Virus record (IMG/VR): IMGVR_UViG_3300006192_000007
Span: 1 to 64,000 of that record
Length of the DNA stretch: 64,000 bases
Source of the DNA: a virus
Strand: one strand, 5' to 3'
Position 1 is the stretch's first letter, and each line of letters begins with the position of its first letter. Shown one piece after another: positions 45,337-55,009 of this stretch. Position numbers and translations under genes: made by a program. The notes beneath the pieces were generated by a model, which saw only the letters and a program-made list of their open reading frames with translations, made no database searches and was not told the DNA's origin.

Positions 45337-47224
45337 TTCTCTATAAGGACTGATTTTAATTAGTAACAAATGTACCAATAGTATGTATTTAAATTTTAAT
45401 AGTGCGAGAATACAACTATGTTTTGGTACATTCCAGGAACAAACGATTGGGCGATTGATGAAGAACATATTCTTCGTAGTCCAGAAGGAAAACTCATCCG
45501 GCCGAGTGTTAACCAAAGGGTTAGATTAACCCTGTACGGTAAACCAACGGCTACTTCATTGAAGCGTCTATTCCTTTTAGCGCATCATGACATGTTTTTA
45601 CCAGATAGAAGTCTAGAGGGGCTCCAAAACGTTAAGTTTGTCCCTCAAGAGAAATCTGGCTTTACTGAAAGTAGTGGGTTCATGCCTATCTTCAAGGAAC
45701 CCATTCACATTAATAAGGATTTTCGCGTATGTCCACTATGCCCAAGTCTGGCCGTAAATAAGGAGGGTACTAAAATTTATTGCTGGAGGACTGATAAGTA
45801 TCTAAATGTTTATAGTCTCGCCGGTTACCGATACCTTACTCACTACGGCCGAAATTACAGGGTTCATAGATTAGTAGCATCGGCATGGGTAGAAAATCCA
45901 AATCCTCGGACTAAACCGGTTGTTAATCACATTGACCACAATAGAGATAACCCGCATTATCTTAACTTAGAATGGTGTACCCAGCAAGAAAATGCCGAGG
46001 CTATGGTGGAATATGGAAACAGCGCTACAGCCATCGAGTGTAAAGTTAGAGACTTTGTAACGGGCGTGGTAACTATTTATCCTAGTGTCAATGCCGTCGC
46101 TAAGGCGTTAGGTTTAAAACCACCAATACATTTAAGTACTTTAATGTCTACCAACCCTTATCGTCTTTATATGGACCGCTACGAAATAAAGCCACTGATG
46201 GATCAGACCCCATGGAAAAAGATATCTCCAGGAGAATCCAGGAAGTCCCAGTACACATTTGCAGTCTACGAGTCACCTGGTAATGCCTTGATTTATCATG
46301 ATCGTATGCAGGTACAGAAAAACTATAAGATATGGAACGTTCCTAACATCGAGCGCCTAATCGATAAGTTTTCTGAACTCCATCCTGACAAACGTATCTA
46401 TTATTGCAAAAACTATATACATGAGACTATACAGTCGATGCGTATAGGCACATGGGAAATTAAGGAGTGGGCTTCAATACGAGAAGCCTCTAGAAAACTT
46501 AATGTCAGTTTTTCGGCCATACATGGAGTTATCCGTGATAACGCTTCTTCTAGAGAAGTTAAAGGTTACCTCTTTAGAACAACATCCTCGTTGCCGTGGG
46601 AACGCAATGTAGATGCATTTAAAAGTAAAAAAATGAGTTTAAAAGCAGTGCACGAAAAGGACGGAAGTACAATCAACTTTGTATCTCTGCGTGCCGCCGC
46701 CACCCACTTTAACTGTGATAGAAGCACCGTTAAAAGATGGATACGTAAAAAAATTGTTTTGTTCGGTTACTTTTTAAACAAAAGTTAATAGCATCCCTTA
46801 GCCAGTAATGGCTTTGAACAAACTCCTCTAATTGCGGGAAGTTCTTGGTGAAACTTACTACCAACTTAATGCGGAAACGTAATTAAGGGCGCAGCTAATC
46901 ACTGCGGTATGGTAAAAAGGTAAGTGGAAAGAAAATCGACGCAGCGAAGTTCCTAAGTCTATTAACAGATATGGAATGAGTTCAACGACTATCGAAAGGA
47001 TAGCCATAGTGGTGACATTATGGTGAATAACTGAGTAGAGTACAGCCACAGGCTTATGGTGGCCCTGGAGAACAGGATAGCGCACATGCGTAATGGAAAC
47101 GGGGAGCCCCTACCTCATCTTTATAAAGATGTCGAGGGTGATGATATAGTCTGCCCCTTATGGCGACATAAGGCGGGTGTCTGAGCACACCGGGTCAACA
47201 ATTGCACGTTGATTGGACAAAGGG
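45337..47224 (+). other. Group I intron in the beta HG-x-KG motif
   Basis: Junction 45336|47225 yields HGC|KGVVCEI, equal in length to the consensus HGNKGVV. The exon ends in U and the intron in G. Exon end GGATGT pairs with GCATCC (46791-46796) to form P1 with the U-G wobble at the splice site, so the endonuclease gene sits in the P1 loop. Core: P-like AATTGCGGG (46830-46838), R element TTCAACGACTA (46981-46991), S element GATATAGTC (47143-47151). Confidence 0.92.
45418..46788 (+). CDS. Intron-encoded HNH homing endonuclease
   Basis: 456 residues, in the P1 loop of the intron. HNH module about 155-200: VHRLVASAWVENPNP ... VVNHIDHNRDNPHYLNLEWCTQQEN, with the N-H-x-D-x-x-x-x-N and N-L-E-W-C pattern. 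The N-terminal 140 residues include a degenerate first module (HILRSPEGKLIRPSVNQR, like NUMOD4). Two helix-turn-helix modules at the end (IREASRKLNVSFSAIHGVI and RAAATHFNCDRSTVKRWIR) are NUMOD1-like and should bind the intronless site. Confidence 0.88.
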   Translation: MFWYIPGTNDWAIDEEHILRSPEGKLIRPSVNQRVRLTLYGKPTATSLKRLFLLAHHDMFLPDRSLEGLQNVKFVPQEKSGFTESSGFMPIFKEPIHINKDFRVCPLCPSLAVNKEGTKIYCWRTDKYLNVYSLAGYRYLTHYGRNYRVHRLVASAWVENPNPRTKPVVNHIDHNRDNPHYLNLEWCTQQENAEAMVEYGNSATAIECKVRDFVTGVVTIYPSVNAVAKALGLKPPIHLSTLMSTNPYRLYMDRYEIKPLMDQTPWKKISPGESRKSQYTFAVYESPGNALIYHDRMQVQKNYKIWNVPNIERLIDKFSELHPDKRIYYCKNYIHETIQSMRIGTWEIKEWASIREASRKLNVSFSAIHGVIRDNASSREVKGYLFRTTSSLPWERNVDAFKSKKMSLKAVHEKDGSTINFVSLRAAATHFNCDRSTVKRWIRKKIVLFGYFLNKS

Positions 47225-48106
47225 AAAGGCGTAGTCTGTGAAATTCGTCCACGTAGCCAAATGCCACGTGATGACTTCGGCAATATTGCCGATGTAGTAC
47301 AATCAGGAATCTCTGTCTTTGCCCGTATGAATATCGGGCAAGAATATGAGCGTTACATTAATGCCGCATGTCGAGACGTGTCTAAAGATATGCGTAGAAT
47401 GAATGCAGAAGGAGAATGGCTAGAAGCATTTAACCATGGTATGGGACTAATCCGTATTGTCTCACCGGAACAATACGAGCACTATCTTAAGGTTAAAAAT
47501 ACTGACCTTAAGAAACGTGAATGGGTAGACAGTGTTGCTGAAGATATACTGCGTCTATTAGTGCGTCCGGATTCCGGAATACTAAGCAAAGAGCTTATCA
47601 CTGCGATTCGAGAATATCGTCGTCCCGATAAGTCACCTATTACTTATTATAACTATGACGGTAATCTTATCCGCACTGAAAAGACGGCTTTAATCGGTCC
47701 TAAACAAATGATTGTCTTAGATAAGTCATCGTTTAAACCAATGGCGGTAGCCGTATCCCGACGTCAACAACATGGTTTACCAGCGACCACCAACAAACGC
47801 ACCAAGGTTGCCTTCCCGACTAACCGACAGCCGCCGAGAAGTTGGGGTGAAACCGAAAACCGAAATCTGTGTGCCGCAATGGGAGGTGAAGCCGTATTGT
47901 ACCAAACAGACCAATCCACTAACCCAGACGCAACGCGCAATGCATTAGAGAGCATGTTACGTAAACCTAAGCCATTTAAAACCTTTAAGCACTTAGACCG
48001 CACTAAGGTACCTGAAGGTGGGTCACGCACGATTCAGTTCGTTAAGAACTTATTAGGCGCGATGGCGATTAAATTTACCACACTGATACCAAAAGGAAAT
48101 CGATGA
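47225..48106 (+). CDS. nvRNAP beta C-terminal subunit, exon 2
   Basis: 293 codons plus stop, reading KGVVCEIRPRSQMPRDDFGN after splicing. The first Lys corresponds to the second conserved active-site lysine of beta. The stop overlaps the next start (ATGA), giving coupled translation of beta and beta'. An in-frame TTG at 47213 lies in the intron and is not a plausible separate start. Confidence 0.87.
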   Translation, partial: KGVVCEIRPRSQMPRDDFGNIADVVQSGISVFARMNIGQEYERYINAACRDVSKDMRRMNAEGEWLEAFNHGMGLIRIVSPEQYEHYLKVKNTDLKKREWVDSVAEDILRLLVRPDSGILSKELITAIREYRRPDKSPITYYNYDGNLIRTEKTALIGPKQMIVLDKSSFKPMAVAVSRRQQHGLPATTNKRTKVAFPTNRQPPRSWGETENRNLCAAMGGEAVLYQTDQSTNPDATRNALESMLRKPKPFKTFKHLDRTKVPEGGSRTIQFVKNLLGAMAIKFTTLIPKGNR

Positions 48107-50052
48107 TGAATCGGCACTATCATGTACGCGACATATTGGCAATGCCGAAAAATGAAGTATGGGCTCTTCCTGATGGGGGGCTCTTTCTCACCTTTGATAA
48201 TGGAGAAGAACTTAAAGTACCGACCCGAAGTACCATAGAGAGCAGCTATTACTGGAAGCTCTTTAAGTACTGGCCCGGTGCTCAGATTCTGCCCAGACAC
48301 CATTTCCAAGATAAGTTCTATAAAGCCGATAGTCACGACAAAATGTCAACACTGGTTTTACAGGACGTTTTCTTTGGCCACCATACTGAGTACCTCATGG
48401 GGGAAGGTAACGAGACCATATGGGAAATGGCACGTAAAATCTACGAAATCACCAATGAGCTTTACAACGACAGTATCTGTATGATAGGACAGCATGTAGT
48501 CGGACTAGACATTGAAGACATCGTGGACATATTAAACCATCCTGGAGTCATTAAAGCCAAGACGGATTATGAACATGGTCGTATCGATGTAGAAGAAGCC
48601 CATAATACAGTGTTTTCTATTGTAGCTGACACTGAAGGAGACCTTAAAGGAAACGTTGTATCCAATGGCATGGCTTCAGATAACTTAAACCGCCGTCAAG
48701 CTACCCAGGTGATTGGTCCTCGTGCCTATGTCCCTGACATTAACGGTGAGTCCTGTAAGACACCTATCTATGTCGGTTATGCAGATGGCTTACATACGCT
48801 CTATGACCGCTTCCGTGAGTCACGTGCCGCAGCTATCTCACTGTATATGGCATCAGGTCCACTGGAGCAATCCGAATACAACAACCGCATGTGTCAGTTC
48901 CTATGTGGTGTAATTACGGGCGTGTACTATGGTGACTGCGGTGGTAGTGTTACGTTACCATGGAAGGTCGCCCCTGATGATTTAAAATACCTTCAGGGTA
49001 AAGTGCATATGGTAGAAGGTAAACAGAAAGTTATTTTCGGCCACGAGACGGACCTTATTGGTAAAACAATTAACTTACGGTCAATCACGACATGTACCCA
49101 TCATGACCCGTCTAAACCGTGTTCGGTCTGTCTAGGCCTCAATGCATTAACCGTACCGCCCGGTACCAACTTAGGCCACCATCTATCGACGGAACCACTT
49201 GCTCGTATTTCGCAGACCATCTTATCCACCAAACACGTATTGGCTTCTACAAAGTCTGTCTATTTGGAGATTAACGAAGGGAATGCAAGATACCTAAGAC
49301 TGGACCCGAACGATAACTTTAAAGTACTCTTTACTAAAGATGTGGTGGAGGGCAACATCTCTTTAAGAATACCTTTAGAGCAAGCCGCCTTTGTTAATGA
49401 CATTTTAGCTGAGGTGGATATTGATGAGTTATCCCCAGAACGCATATCCGCCTTAGAAACCATTCAGTTTATTGAATACGATAAACACGGCGGTATTCGT
49501 AGCACGATGGATGTCAGTGTGGATATTGGTGGTAAAGGCTCCCCGTTAACATTAGCGTTCCTAAGTTACATGCGGGATGTAAAGTGGGACTATGTCGGAC
49601 AATCACTGGAGGTGAAACTGAACGAATGGGATTATACCCAACCCTTCATTAAGACACCGCGTCGTGGTGAAGACATCATGTCAATCCTTAAAATCACAAC
49701 GCAGTTCTTACATTCACCAAACGACTCTGGGTCGGTTCGAGCAGTAGACTTTACTAAGCCAGGTCCTGCTCTACGTGGGTTACTGGATGGCATGTCATCT
49801 AAAATCCATGTAAACTTGACACACGTGGAAGTATTTGTACGTGCTTTAATGGCATTGGGGGAAGACTCATATGCGCTTCCTAAAGGCGGGGAACCTTTCC
49901 GTTTCATCCGTCTAAAAGAAGCCATTCAGAAACGTGGACTAGGTGCGGCACTGGCGTTTGAAGGTGTCTCTGATTTAATCAAAGACCCATCGACATACAT
50001 GCGACATATGGATGACATTCCGTCACATCCACTAGAACATCTCGTTATGTAG
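48103..50052 (+). CDS. nvRNAP beta' C-terminal subunit
   Basis: 649 residues, overlapping the beta gene. Corresponds to phiKZ gp74. A zinc site (CTHHDPSKPCSVC, about 328-340) is followed by LGHHLSTEPLARISQTILST, the position of the beta' trigger-loop sequence GEAVGIIAAQSIGEPGTQ. No interruption by an intron. A hairpin terminator follows the stop. With the beta' N-terminal, beta C-terminal and gp68-like candidates, most of one RNA polymerase is encoded here; a beta N-terminal subunit was not seen in the window. Confidence 0.82.
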   Translation: MMNRHYHVRDILAMPKNEVWALPDGGLFLTFDNGEELKVPTRSTIESSYYWKLFKYWPGAQILPRHHFQDKFYKADSHDKMSTLVLQDVFFGHHTEYLMGEGNETIWEMARKIYEITNELYNDSICMIGQHVVGLDIEDIVDILNHPGVIKAKTDYEHGRIDVEEAHNTVFSIVADTEGDLKGNVVSNGMASDNLNRRQATQVIGPRAYVPDINGESCKTPIYVGYADGLHTLYDRFRESRAAAISLYMASGPLEQSEYNNRMCQFLCGVITGVYYGDCGGSVTLPWKVAPDDLKYLQGKVHMVEGKQKVIFGHETDLIGKTINLRSITTCTHHDPSKPCSVCLGLNALTVPPGTNLGHHLSTEPLARISQTILSTKHVLASTKSVYLEINEGNARYLRLDPNDNFKVLFTKDVVEGNISLRIPLEQAAFVNDILAEVDIDELSPERISALETIQFIEYDKHGGIRSTMDVSVDIGGKGSPLTLAFLSYMRDVKWDYVGQSLEVKLNEWDYTQPFIKTPRRGEDIMSILKITTQFLHSPNDSGSVRAVDFTKPGPALRGLLDGMSSKIHVNLTHVEVFVRALMALGEDSYALPKGGEPFRFIRLKEAIQKRGLGAALAFEGVSDLIKDPSTYMRHMDDIPSHPLEHLVM

Positions 50053-50056
50053 CTAC

Positions 50057-50088
50057 ATTCCTCCTACTCTTAACCGGGTAGGAGGAAT
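50057..50088 (+). terminator. Hairpin terminator of the RNA polymerase operon
   Basis: Perfect 11-bp stem (50057-50067 with 50078-50088), followed by AGCTTCTTTTCTTT. Confidence 0.75.
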
Positions 50089-50144
50089 AGCTTCTTTTCT
50101 TTGTAAAACATTAATAGGAGTGCGAATCTAATAAGGATAAGGTT

Positions 50145-50167
50145 TTATGCCGCCATACGGCATAAAC
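50145..50167 (+). promoter_or_regulatory. Stem-loop in helicase leader
   Basis: TTTATGCCG and CGGCATAAA flank a CCATA loop directly upstream of the helicase start, which lacks a good ribosome site. It could hide or set the start. Confidence 0.45.
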
Positions 50168-50175
50168 GACGATAA

Positions 50176-51720
50176 ATGGAGCCTACCTTTGTGATTAACA
50201 TTACTGTCGGTAATCATGGTTGTAAGATAGTGCCAGAAAACAGGTCGGAGTTATTAGCCGTGCTCGGCTATATCCGTCAACATCTTGTGCAATCTGAACA
50301 AACCTTTAATCCGCGTACTCGCCAATACGAAGTTGAGCAGAAAGCCATCTTTGCATCTGCAACTTCAGACAAAAGCGAGTTAAGAATATTACGTTCCGAC
50401 TTAGAGCCCCTATTGTCCCATCTTGACTTCATGGGGTATGACTCAAGTCGCTATACCCTACAGGAGAATCTATCTACCGATGTTTATGAAACCATTGACA
50501 TCGAAATGCACCCTAACTTTACCCCTAGAAACAGCCAGCAACAACAAGCCGTAGACTTTGCTCTAGTCCCTAACAAAATCACAAGGGTACTGCAAGCCGC
50601 TACTGGTTTTGGTAAAACGTTCTGTGGGTATTGGACAGCCTGTCAGCTTAAGCGCCGTACAGGCTTTATCATGGAACCTTCTCATATAAAGACCTGGTTA
50701 AAAGACGCTAAGGCCTATTGTACTATACGAGACAAAGAAATCCTTGTAATCCAGGGCTCAGAGTCTTTACGTGCAGTAATGGAACTTAAAGCACTAGGGC
50801 AGTTAACCCATAAGTTTATCTTTTTCTCCGCCGTGACTTTACGTAACTACATTACGGACTATGAGAATAAAGACGAGCCCTTTCCATTCGATGTTAAACC
50901 TGAAGACCTAATGTCCTATTTAGGCATTGGGTATCTCATACGTGACGAAGCACATGAGGCTATCCACGCCCTCTGTAAGCAGACTATGTACTTTAACGTC
51001 CCTAAGATACTGTTTCTATCTGCGACACTTGTTAGTGACAATCGCTTTATTAATACTATCTATGACAGAGTCTATCCAAAAGAAGACATGTGGGTATCAG
51101 AGCCTAATAAGCACATCCATGTAAGGAGCTGCTTCTATCATGCCTCTTCTAAAATTGGATTAACTGGTAAAGGACCTCGTGGTTATAGTCATGCTAACTA
51201 TGAGAAGACCATTCTTAAGAAAGCGTCTTTGAAGAAAGAGTATTGGGAACTCATCCGTCAATGTGTCACCGTCTCTTACATAAAGAGCCATAAGCCTAAA
51301 CTTAAATGCCTCGTCATTGTAGCTACCATTAAAATGGCAGAATATCTGTCTAAGATGGCACGGGAACAGTGGCCACAGTTTACAGTAGGCTGTTATGTCG
51401 CTGGAGCTAAGTCAGAAGAACTCTATGAAAGAGACATTGTCTTCTCAACTCCTAAAGGAGCAGGTACTGGCGTAGATATTCCAAACCTTTATGTAGGTTG
51501 GAATACGGTGGCTATTGGCTCTACTCAGCTACAGAGACAAATCATGGGTCGATTAAGGGAAGTAAAAGCTTACCCTGATATGTCGCCTTACTTCTTCATG
51601 TTGTTTAATGAAGACGTACCACAGCACCGTGCCTATGAAAAGAAACGTCAGATTGACAACGTCGGTCGATGTAAGTCTTATCAGAAGGTACCGCTAGGAG
51701 TTACACTAGGATTAAAATAA
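50176..51720 (+). CDS. SF2 DNA helicase (UvsW-like)
   Basis: 514 residues. Motif I AATGFGKTFCGYW (about 137-149), motif II RDEAHEAIH (about 256-264), motif III LSATLV (about 280-285), motif V GAGTGVDIPN (about 431-440) and motif VI QRQIMGRLRE (about 455-464). The arrangement is that of UvsW/T4-type superfamily 2 helicases acting in recombination and fork repair. ATG at 50176 has no ribosome site; a GTG 15 bases on has GGAG eight bases before it and may be the real start. Confidence 0.88.
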   Translation: MEPTFVINITVGNHGCKIVPENRSELLAVLGYIRQHLVQSEQTFNPRTRQYEVEQKAIFASATSDKSELRILRSDLEPLLSHLDFMGYDSSRYTLQENLSTDVYETIDIEMHPNFTPRNSQQQQAVDFALVPNKITRVLQAATGFGKTFCGYWTACQLKRRTGFIMEPSHIKTWLKDAKAYCTIRDKEILVIQGSESLRAVMELKALGQLTHKFIFFSAVTLRNYITDYENKDEPFPFDVKPEDLMSYLGIGYLIRDEAHEAIHALCKQTMYFNVPKILFLSATLVSDNRFINTIYDRVYPKEDMWVSEPNKHIHVRSCFYHASSKIGLTGKGPRGYSHANYEKTILKKASLKKEYWELIRQCVTVSYIKSHKPKLKCLVIVATIKMAEYLSKMAREQWPQFTVGCYVAGAKSEELYERDIVFSTPKGAGTGVDIPNLYVGWNTVAIGSTQLQRQIMGRLREVKAYPDMSPYFFMLFNEDVPQHRAYEKKRQIDNVGRCKSYQKVPLGVTLGLK

Positions 51721-51724
51721 GATG

Positions 51725-51775
51725 ATTGAGGTACCTTAACCGGTACCTCAATGCTTTGTCTATTTTTTTTTTTGT
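51725..51775 (+). terminator. Rho-independent terminator
   Basis: Perfect 11-bp stem (51725-51735 with 51742-51752), then a long T-run. Confidence 0.82.
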
Positions 51776-51827
51776 CAAATCTTGTAGCTTTACCTAACCT
51801 TTATTTACCACAACAAGGAAATGCATT

Positions 51828-52415
51828 ATGTATCGTCAACATGTACTTTGTGACGGGACATCATTAATGGCCTTTTTTCTAGAACTAGAAAAAGATAATG
51901 AGTCCAGACTGGAAAAAGGGAAAGAACCTTTAATTCCGTGTTTACTTCTAACGGGTCCTATTAGTAGTCCTTGGGCTATGTTAGGCATCTACGACATCAT
52001 TCGCCAGAATGCACATCTAAATCCCGTGCTACGCATTATGGCAAATATGTTTATTCATAACCTTATCTTTGCACTGGCCGTAGGCAAAGACAATACCTAT
52101 GTGACCGAATCTATAATCGTACTTCCGTTCGAGTTGACTTACTTTGACTACGCTACCTTAACGGACATGGAAATCGCTACAGAAGCAAACGTTCGCCTTA
52201 TTGAACGTATCTATGGCATTTTGGGTGAAGGCTATTCATGGGAAACCGAAAAGCTTATCGATTTTAATATCGAGAAAGACGTGCTGCTTTATAAAGAGCT
52301 TTCAGCAATGGGCTATAAACTCTTCCCAGGTAACCCAGTTGGCATTGAGAACGAAGTTATTGATGAAGATGACGCGTTAGATGATGATGCTGACGTGCCA
52401 CAGCCAGCGATTTAA
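51828..52415 (+). CDS. ClpP-fold-like protein, probably inactive
   Basis: 195 residues, start after CAAGGAAATG. It can be aligned by pattern with the ClpP-like gene that follows: LLLTGPIS at the position of the first strand, WAMLGIYDII at the helix after the Gly-rich turn, then ALAVGKDNTYV ... IIVLPFELTYFDY and a C-terminal helical end. The Ser of M-S-A-G and the His of Y-H-E are absent. An acidic tail follows (DEDDALDDDADVP). It may form a mixed ring with the active partner. Confidence 0.45.
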   Translation: MYRQHVLCDGTSLMAFFLELEKDNESRLEKGKEPLIPCLLLTGPISSPWAMLGIYDIIRQNAHLNPVLRIMANMFIHNLIFALAVGKDNTYVTESIIVLPFELTYFDYATLTDMEIATEANVRLIERIYGILGEGYSWETEKLIDFNIEKDVLLYKELSAMGYKLFPGNPVGIENEVIDEDDALDDDADVPQPAI

Positions 52416-52424
52416 GGAGCGACC

Positions 52425-52931
52425 ATGAAACGAACACTAGTTTTAAGTGGTAATGTTGAGATGGACCATATCCTATTCATTATTTCTGAAATGGAACGAA
52501 TGGACGCCGAGTCTAACGATGACATATTCCTCATTGTAGATAGCTTTGGTGGCTGTGTAGCATCAGCTCTAGCCCTGTATGAAGCATCACGTAATATCAA
52601 GTCTGACATCGTTACGATTGGTGTCGGTAAGGTAATGTCTGCGGGCTTGTTCATCGTTGCGACGATTGGAACCGAAGCAAAACGTCTAGCTATGCCAAAC
52701 ACACAGTTTATGTATCATGAAGTGCGTGGGTTTGGTATGATGGATGTTTCATCCGTAAGAGTACGTCGCATTTACAACCAGCGCCTACTGGAACTGTTTT
52801 CTAAACATACAGGCAGCCCAGTAGAGACCTTACGTGAACTGGGTAAGCGTGACACTTATAAGTTCCCTGAAGAAATCATCAATGAAGGCTTAGGCTGGAT
52901 TGATGCCATTGTGCAGCCACAGACAGCATAA
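52425..52931 (+). CDS. ClpP-like serine protease
   Basis: 168 residues, start after TAAGGAGCG. LIVDSFGGCVASALALYE (about 36-53) is the Gly-rich oxyanion turn and helix. VMSAGLFI (67-74) holds the nucleophilic Ser, and MPNTQFMYHEVRG (about 88-100) holds the catalytic His. This is the ClpP and phage head-protease layout. It could process virion proteins or take part in proteolysis of host factors; the substrate is unknown. Confidence 0.85.
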   Translation: MKRTLVLSGNVEMDHILFIISEMERMDAESNDDIFLIVDSFGGCVASALALYEASRNIKSDIVTIGVGKVMSAGLFIVATIGTEAKRLAMPNTQFMYHEVRGFGMMDVSSVRVRRIYNQRLLELFSKHTGSPVETLRELGKRDTYKFPEEIINEGLGWIDAIVQPQTA

Positions 52932-52937
52932 TAAGAC

Positions 52938-52975
52938 CTCCTATGCCCTAGGGCATAGGAGTGTCCTTTTTACCG
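52938..52975. terminator. Hairpin between convergent genes
   Basis: Near-continuous palindrome CTCCTATGCCC/GGGCATAGGAG (52938-52948 with 52951-52961) followed by TGTCCTTTTT. Confidence 0.7.
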
Positions 52976-53445
52976 TGTTGGGTGGCATTGATGGCTGCTT
53001 GCACGTCTTTATCATGGCCTTGCATCGCATTAGCGGCGAGTTCGTTTTCACGTCTTAGTACTCGCTCACACTTATCCATGATGTCTTCAAAATCCTGTAC
53101 ACAGGTTTCATACAGTAAAGTGTGTATCGACATCCCTGTCTTTTCCGTAATCCCTGCGTCTATGATACGGTCAATCATCGCTTTCTTAGCCCAGTCTCTG
53201 GCACGCTTCTTTTTAATGGTTACCAAAGGAAAAGGGTCAGTCGCATTGACGACATTGTGATTATGAATGTTAAAAGACGTTTCAAATATTTCCCTAGCCA
53301 GCAGTTGCCGTAAGACGGCATCGGTGGTACCTATCTCTAGGAACTTTATCCAATGCCGCTCACGTTCTTCTAGGGTAGGGACGAAGTCTAAGGCACTTAA
53401 CGTGTCCCTTAGCGCCTCTGGCCTGAACTCAATACCATTATAACG
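52948..53445 (-). CDS. -1 frame extension of the 53409-54998 protein
   Basis: 165 codons, open without interruption in the -1 frame from the heptamer T TTT TTC (53451-53445) to the stop at 52948. It continues the upstream product as FRYNGIEFRPEALRDTL. The extension is basic and helical in its second half (TIKKKRARDWAKK). It has no independent ribosome site at the first ATG (53226). It is made only if ribosomes slip or if the sequence has lost one T; the joined product would be 683 residues. Confidence 0.6.
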   Translation of the reverse strand, partial: RYNGIEFRPEALRDTLSALDFVPTLEERERHWIKFLEIGTTDAVLRQLLAREIFETSFNIHNHNVVNATDPFPLVTIKKKRARDWAKKAMIDRIIDAGITEKTGMSIHTLLYETCVQDFEDIMDKCERVLRRENELAANAMQGHDKDVQAAINATQHGKKDTPMP

Positions 53446-54998
53446 AAAAAATAGTGCACCACTGGGATAGGGATGATCCCCGGACGCTTATCCGACTTAC
53501 GAGACTGACCTCGCCCACAGGCAGGGCATTTATAGTTAGGAATCCCCACAAAGGCATGAGTGTACTTCGCCTTAAAATCTTCGACTGCGTCAATCAGCGC
53601 ATCGCTGACTTCGTCAGACGCCGATAGGTCGCCTAGACGGTCCATGACTTCTTCACGGGTTTTCCAGCCCATCTCACCTACGTTTTCGCCGCCACATGTC
53701 CATGTTGTCCCAGTAGACTCTTCAATAATTTCACGAATCCAACTACTGTGACGCTGTGCAGTCAATCGTGAAATTAACATGCGTATTGCGTTCTGACGAC
53801 GTTCGGTAGACGCTTTAAGACCTAAGTCAGGAGCGGTTTCTAAAGCACGGTCTACTGACATCACGACGTCCGATAACCAGCGTTTACATTCTAGTCGGTA
53901 GTCTTTGTACATAGGCGCACGGATAACAACTTTATAAATCGCTTTACCTTGTTCGTTTAAAGGACCCGATGTAATAGCAAGGTCTTTAAAGTCATTGCGG
54001 TAATCTTCGATGTCCTTTAACGTAACAGACTGCATCGGCATATTAATGAGGCGGGCTTGTTTGGCAGTAAATCTGTCTGTGTCAATATGTGTCACCATAC
54101 GAAAATCTAGACGCACGAGTTCGTCTACATTCTTAACGGCTTTTAAGGTACTCCAGTCACAGCTCCCTTCGCTATCGAACTTATAGGTACAGTCACGCAC
54201 AAAAGGATATCCACGTGGATACATCGCGGCTAAGCCACCCACTAGTAGCGTATAGAGGTCACGCACATCAAGATGTTCTTCGATAATGGCCTTAGTCCAT
54301 CCCTTAATCGTAGTATCTGTTACGTGGTCTAGTACAAAGTCCGTCATGTGACACAATAAGTGAGCGTCATCGGCTGAAATGATTTGCCCATTGGTTTTCA
54401 TACCTACATCTTCAACCATCGTAAGCAGTTGAGTCTGGAAGGTAAAGATTTCACCAGGAGTAAAACCTCCCAATTGCACGGTAAAGCCGCTGTGCCATAA
54501 ACGCCATACTACGTTTTCACCCGTACCCAGCATTGCTTGAATGCGACGCCGCGCAGCATCACCAGAAAGTCTATCAGTGCCTTCGGCTACCGCACTACTT
54601 AAGAAGGTGTTGGTTACGCGCTTAGCATCGGACATCAGATACTGAGCAAGCTTCTTATCGCCAACCATATCATCGTAGCGTTCAGTAAGTGTCATATGGC
54701 TTAAACGCAAAAGGTAGTCACCTATCTCTTTACGTCGAGCTGGACTGAGGGTATCGTCTTTAGCGATTTCTTCAATCAGCCCTTTAATCGTTACGATGTC
54801 TGCTTGACCAGACGGAAGAGGTAATACTTCATCAGGGTCGAGTTTATCGTCCACTTCTAAAGGGTTATGGTAACTATAGCCCTCGGGCATATCCCATTCG
54901 TCAATAATAGGGGATGTTGCTTCCTCCACCTTGGCAGTATCGTCTTCCGATATTAATGGGGTAATATCTTCAGGTTGATATTCAAATTCATCACTCAT
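53409..54998 (-). CDS. Hypothetical structural-type protein, 0-frame form
   Basis: 529 residues, start after AAGGAGC on the minus strand. Acidic N-terminal 60 residues, helical domains in the middle, a HSGFTVQLGGFTPGE strand pair (about 170-184) and later VRDLYTLLVGGLAAM, and a zinc-like CTYKFDSEGSC. The C-terminal CPACGRGQSRKSDK is a second Cys pair. The order is weakly like T4-type baseplate-hub assembly proteins, not enough to name it. The last 11 residues after the slippery site look unlike the rest. Confidence 0.6.
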   Translation of the reverse strand: MSDEFEYQPEDITPLISEDDTAKVEEATSPIIDEWDMPEGYSYHNPLEVDDKLDPDEVLPLPSGQADIVTIKGLIEEIAKDDTLSPARRKEIGDYLLRLSHMTLTERYDDMVGDKKLAQYLMSDAKRVTNTFLSSAVAEGTDRLSGDAARRRIQAMLGTGENVVWRLWHSGFTVQLGGFTPGEIFTFQTQLLTMVEDVGMKTNGQIISADDAHLLCHMTDFVLDHVTDTTIKGWTKAIIEEHLDVRDLYTLLVGGLAAMYPRGYPFVRDCTYKFDSEGSCDWSTLKAVKNVDELVRLDFRMVTHIDTDRFTAKQARLINMPMQSVTLKDIEDYRNDFKDLAITSGPLNEQGKAIYKVVIRAPMYKDYRLECKRWLSDVVMSVDRALETAPDLGLKASTERRQNAIRMLISRLTAQRHSSWIREIIEESTGTTWTCGGENVGEMGWKTREEVMDRLGDLSASDEVSDALIDAVEDFKAKYTHAFVGIPNYKCPACGRGQSRKSDKRPGIIPIPVVHYFFVIMVLSSGQRR

Positions 54999-55009
54999 GT
55001 GGGTGCTCC

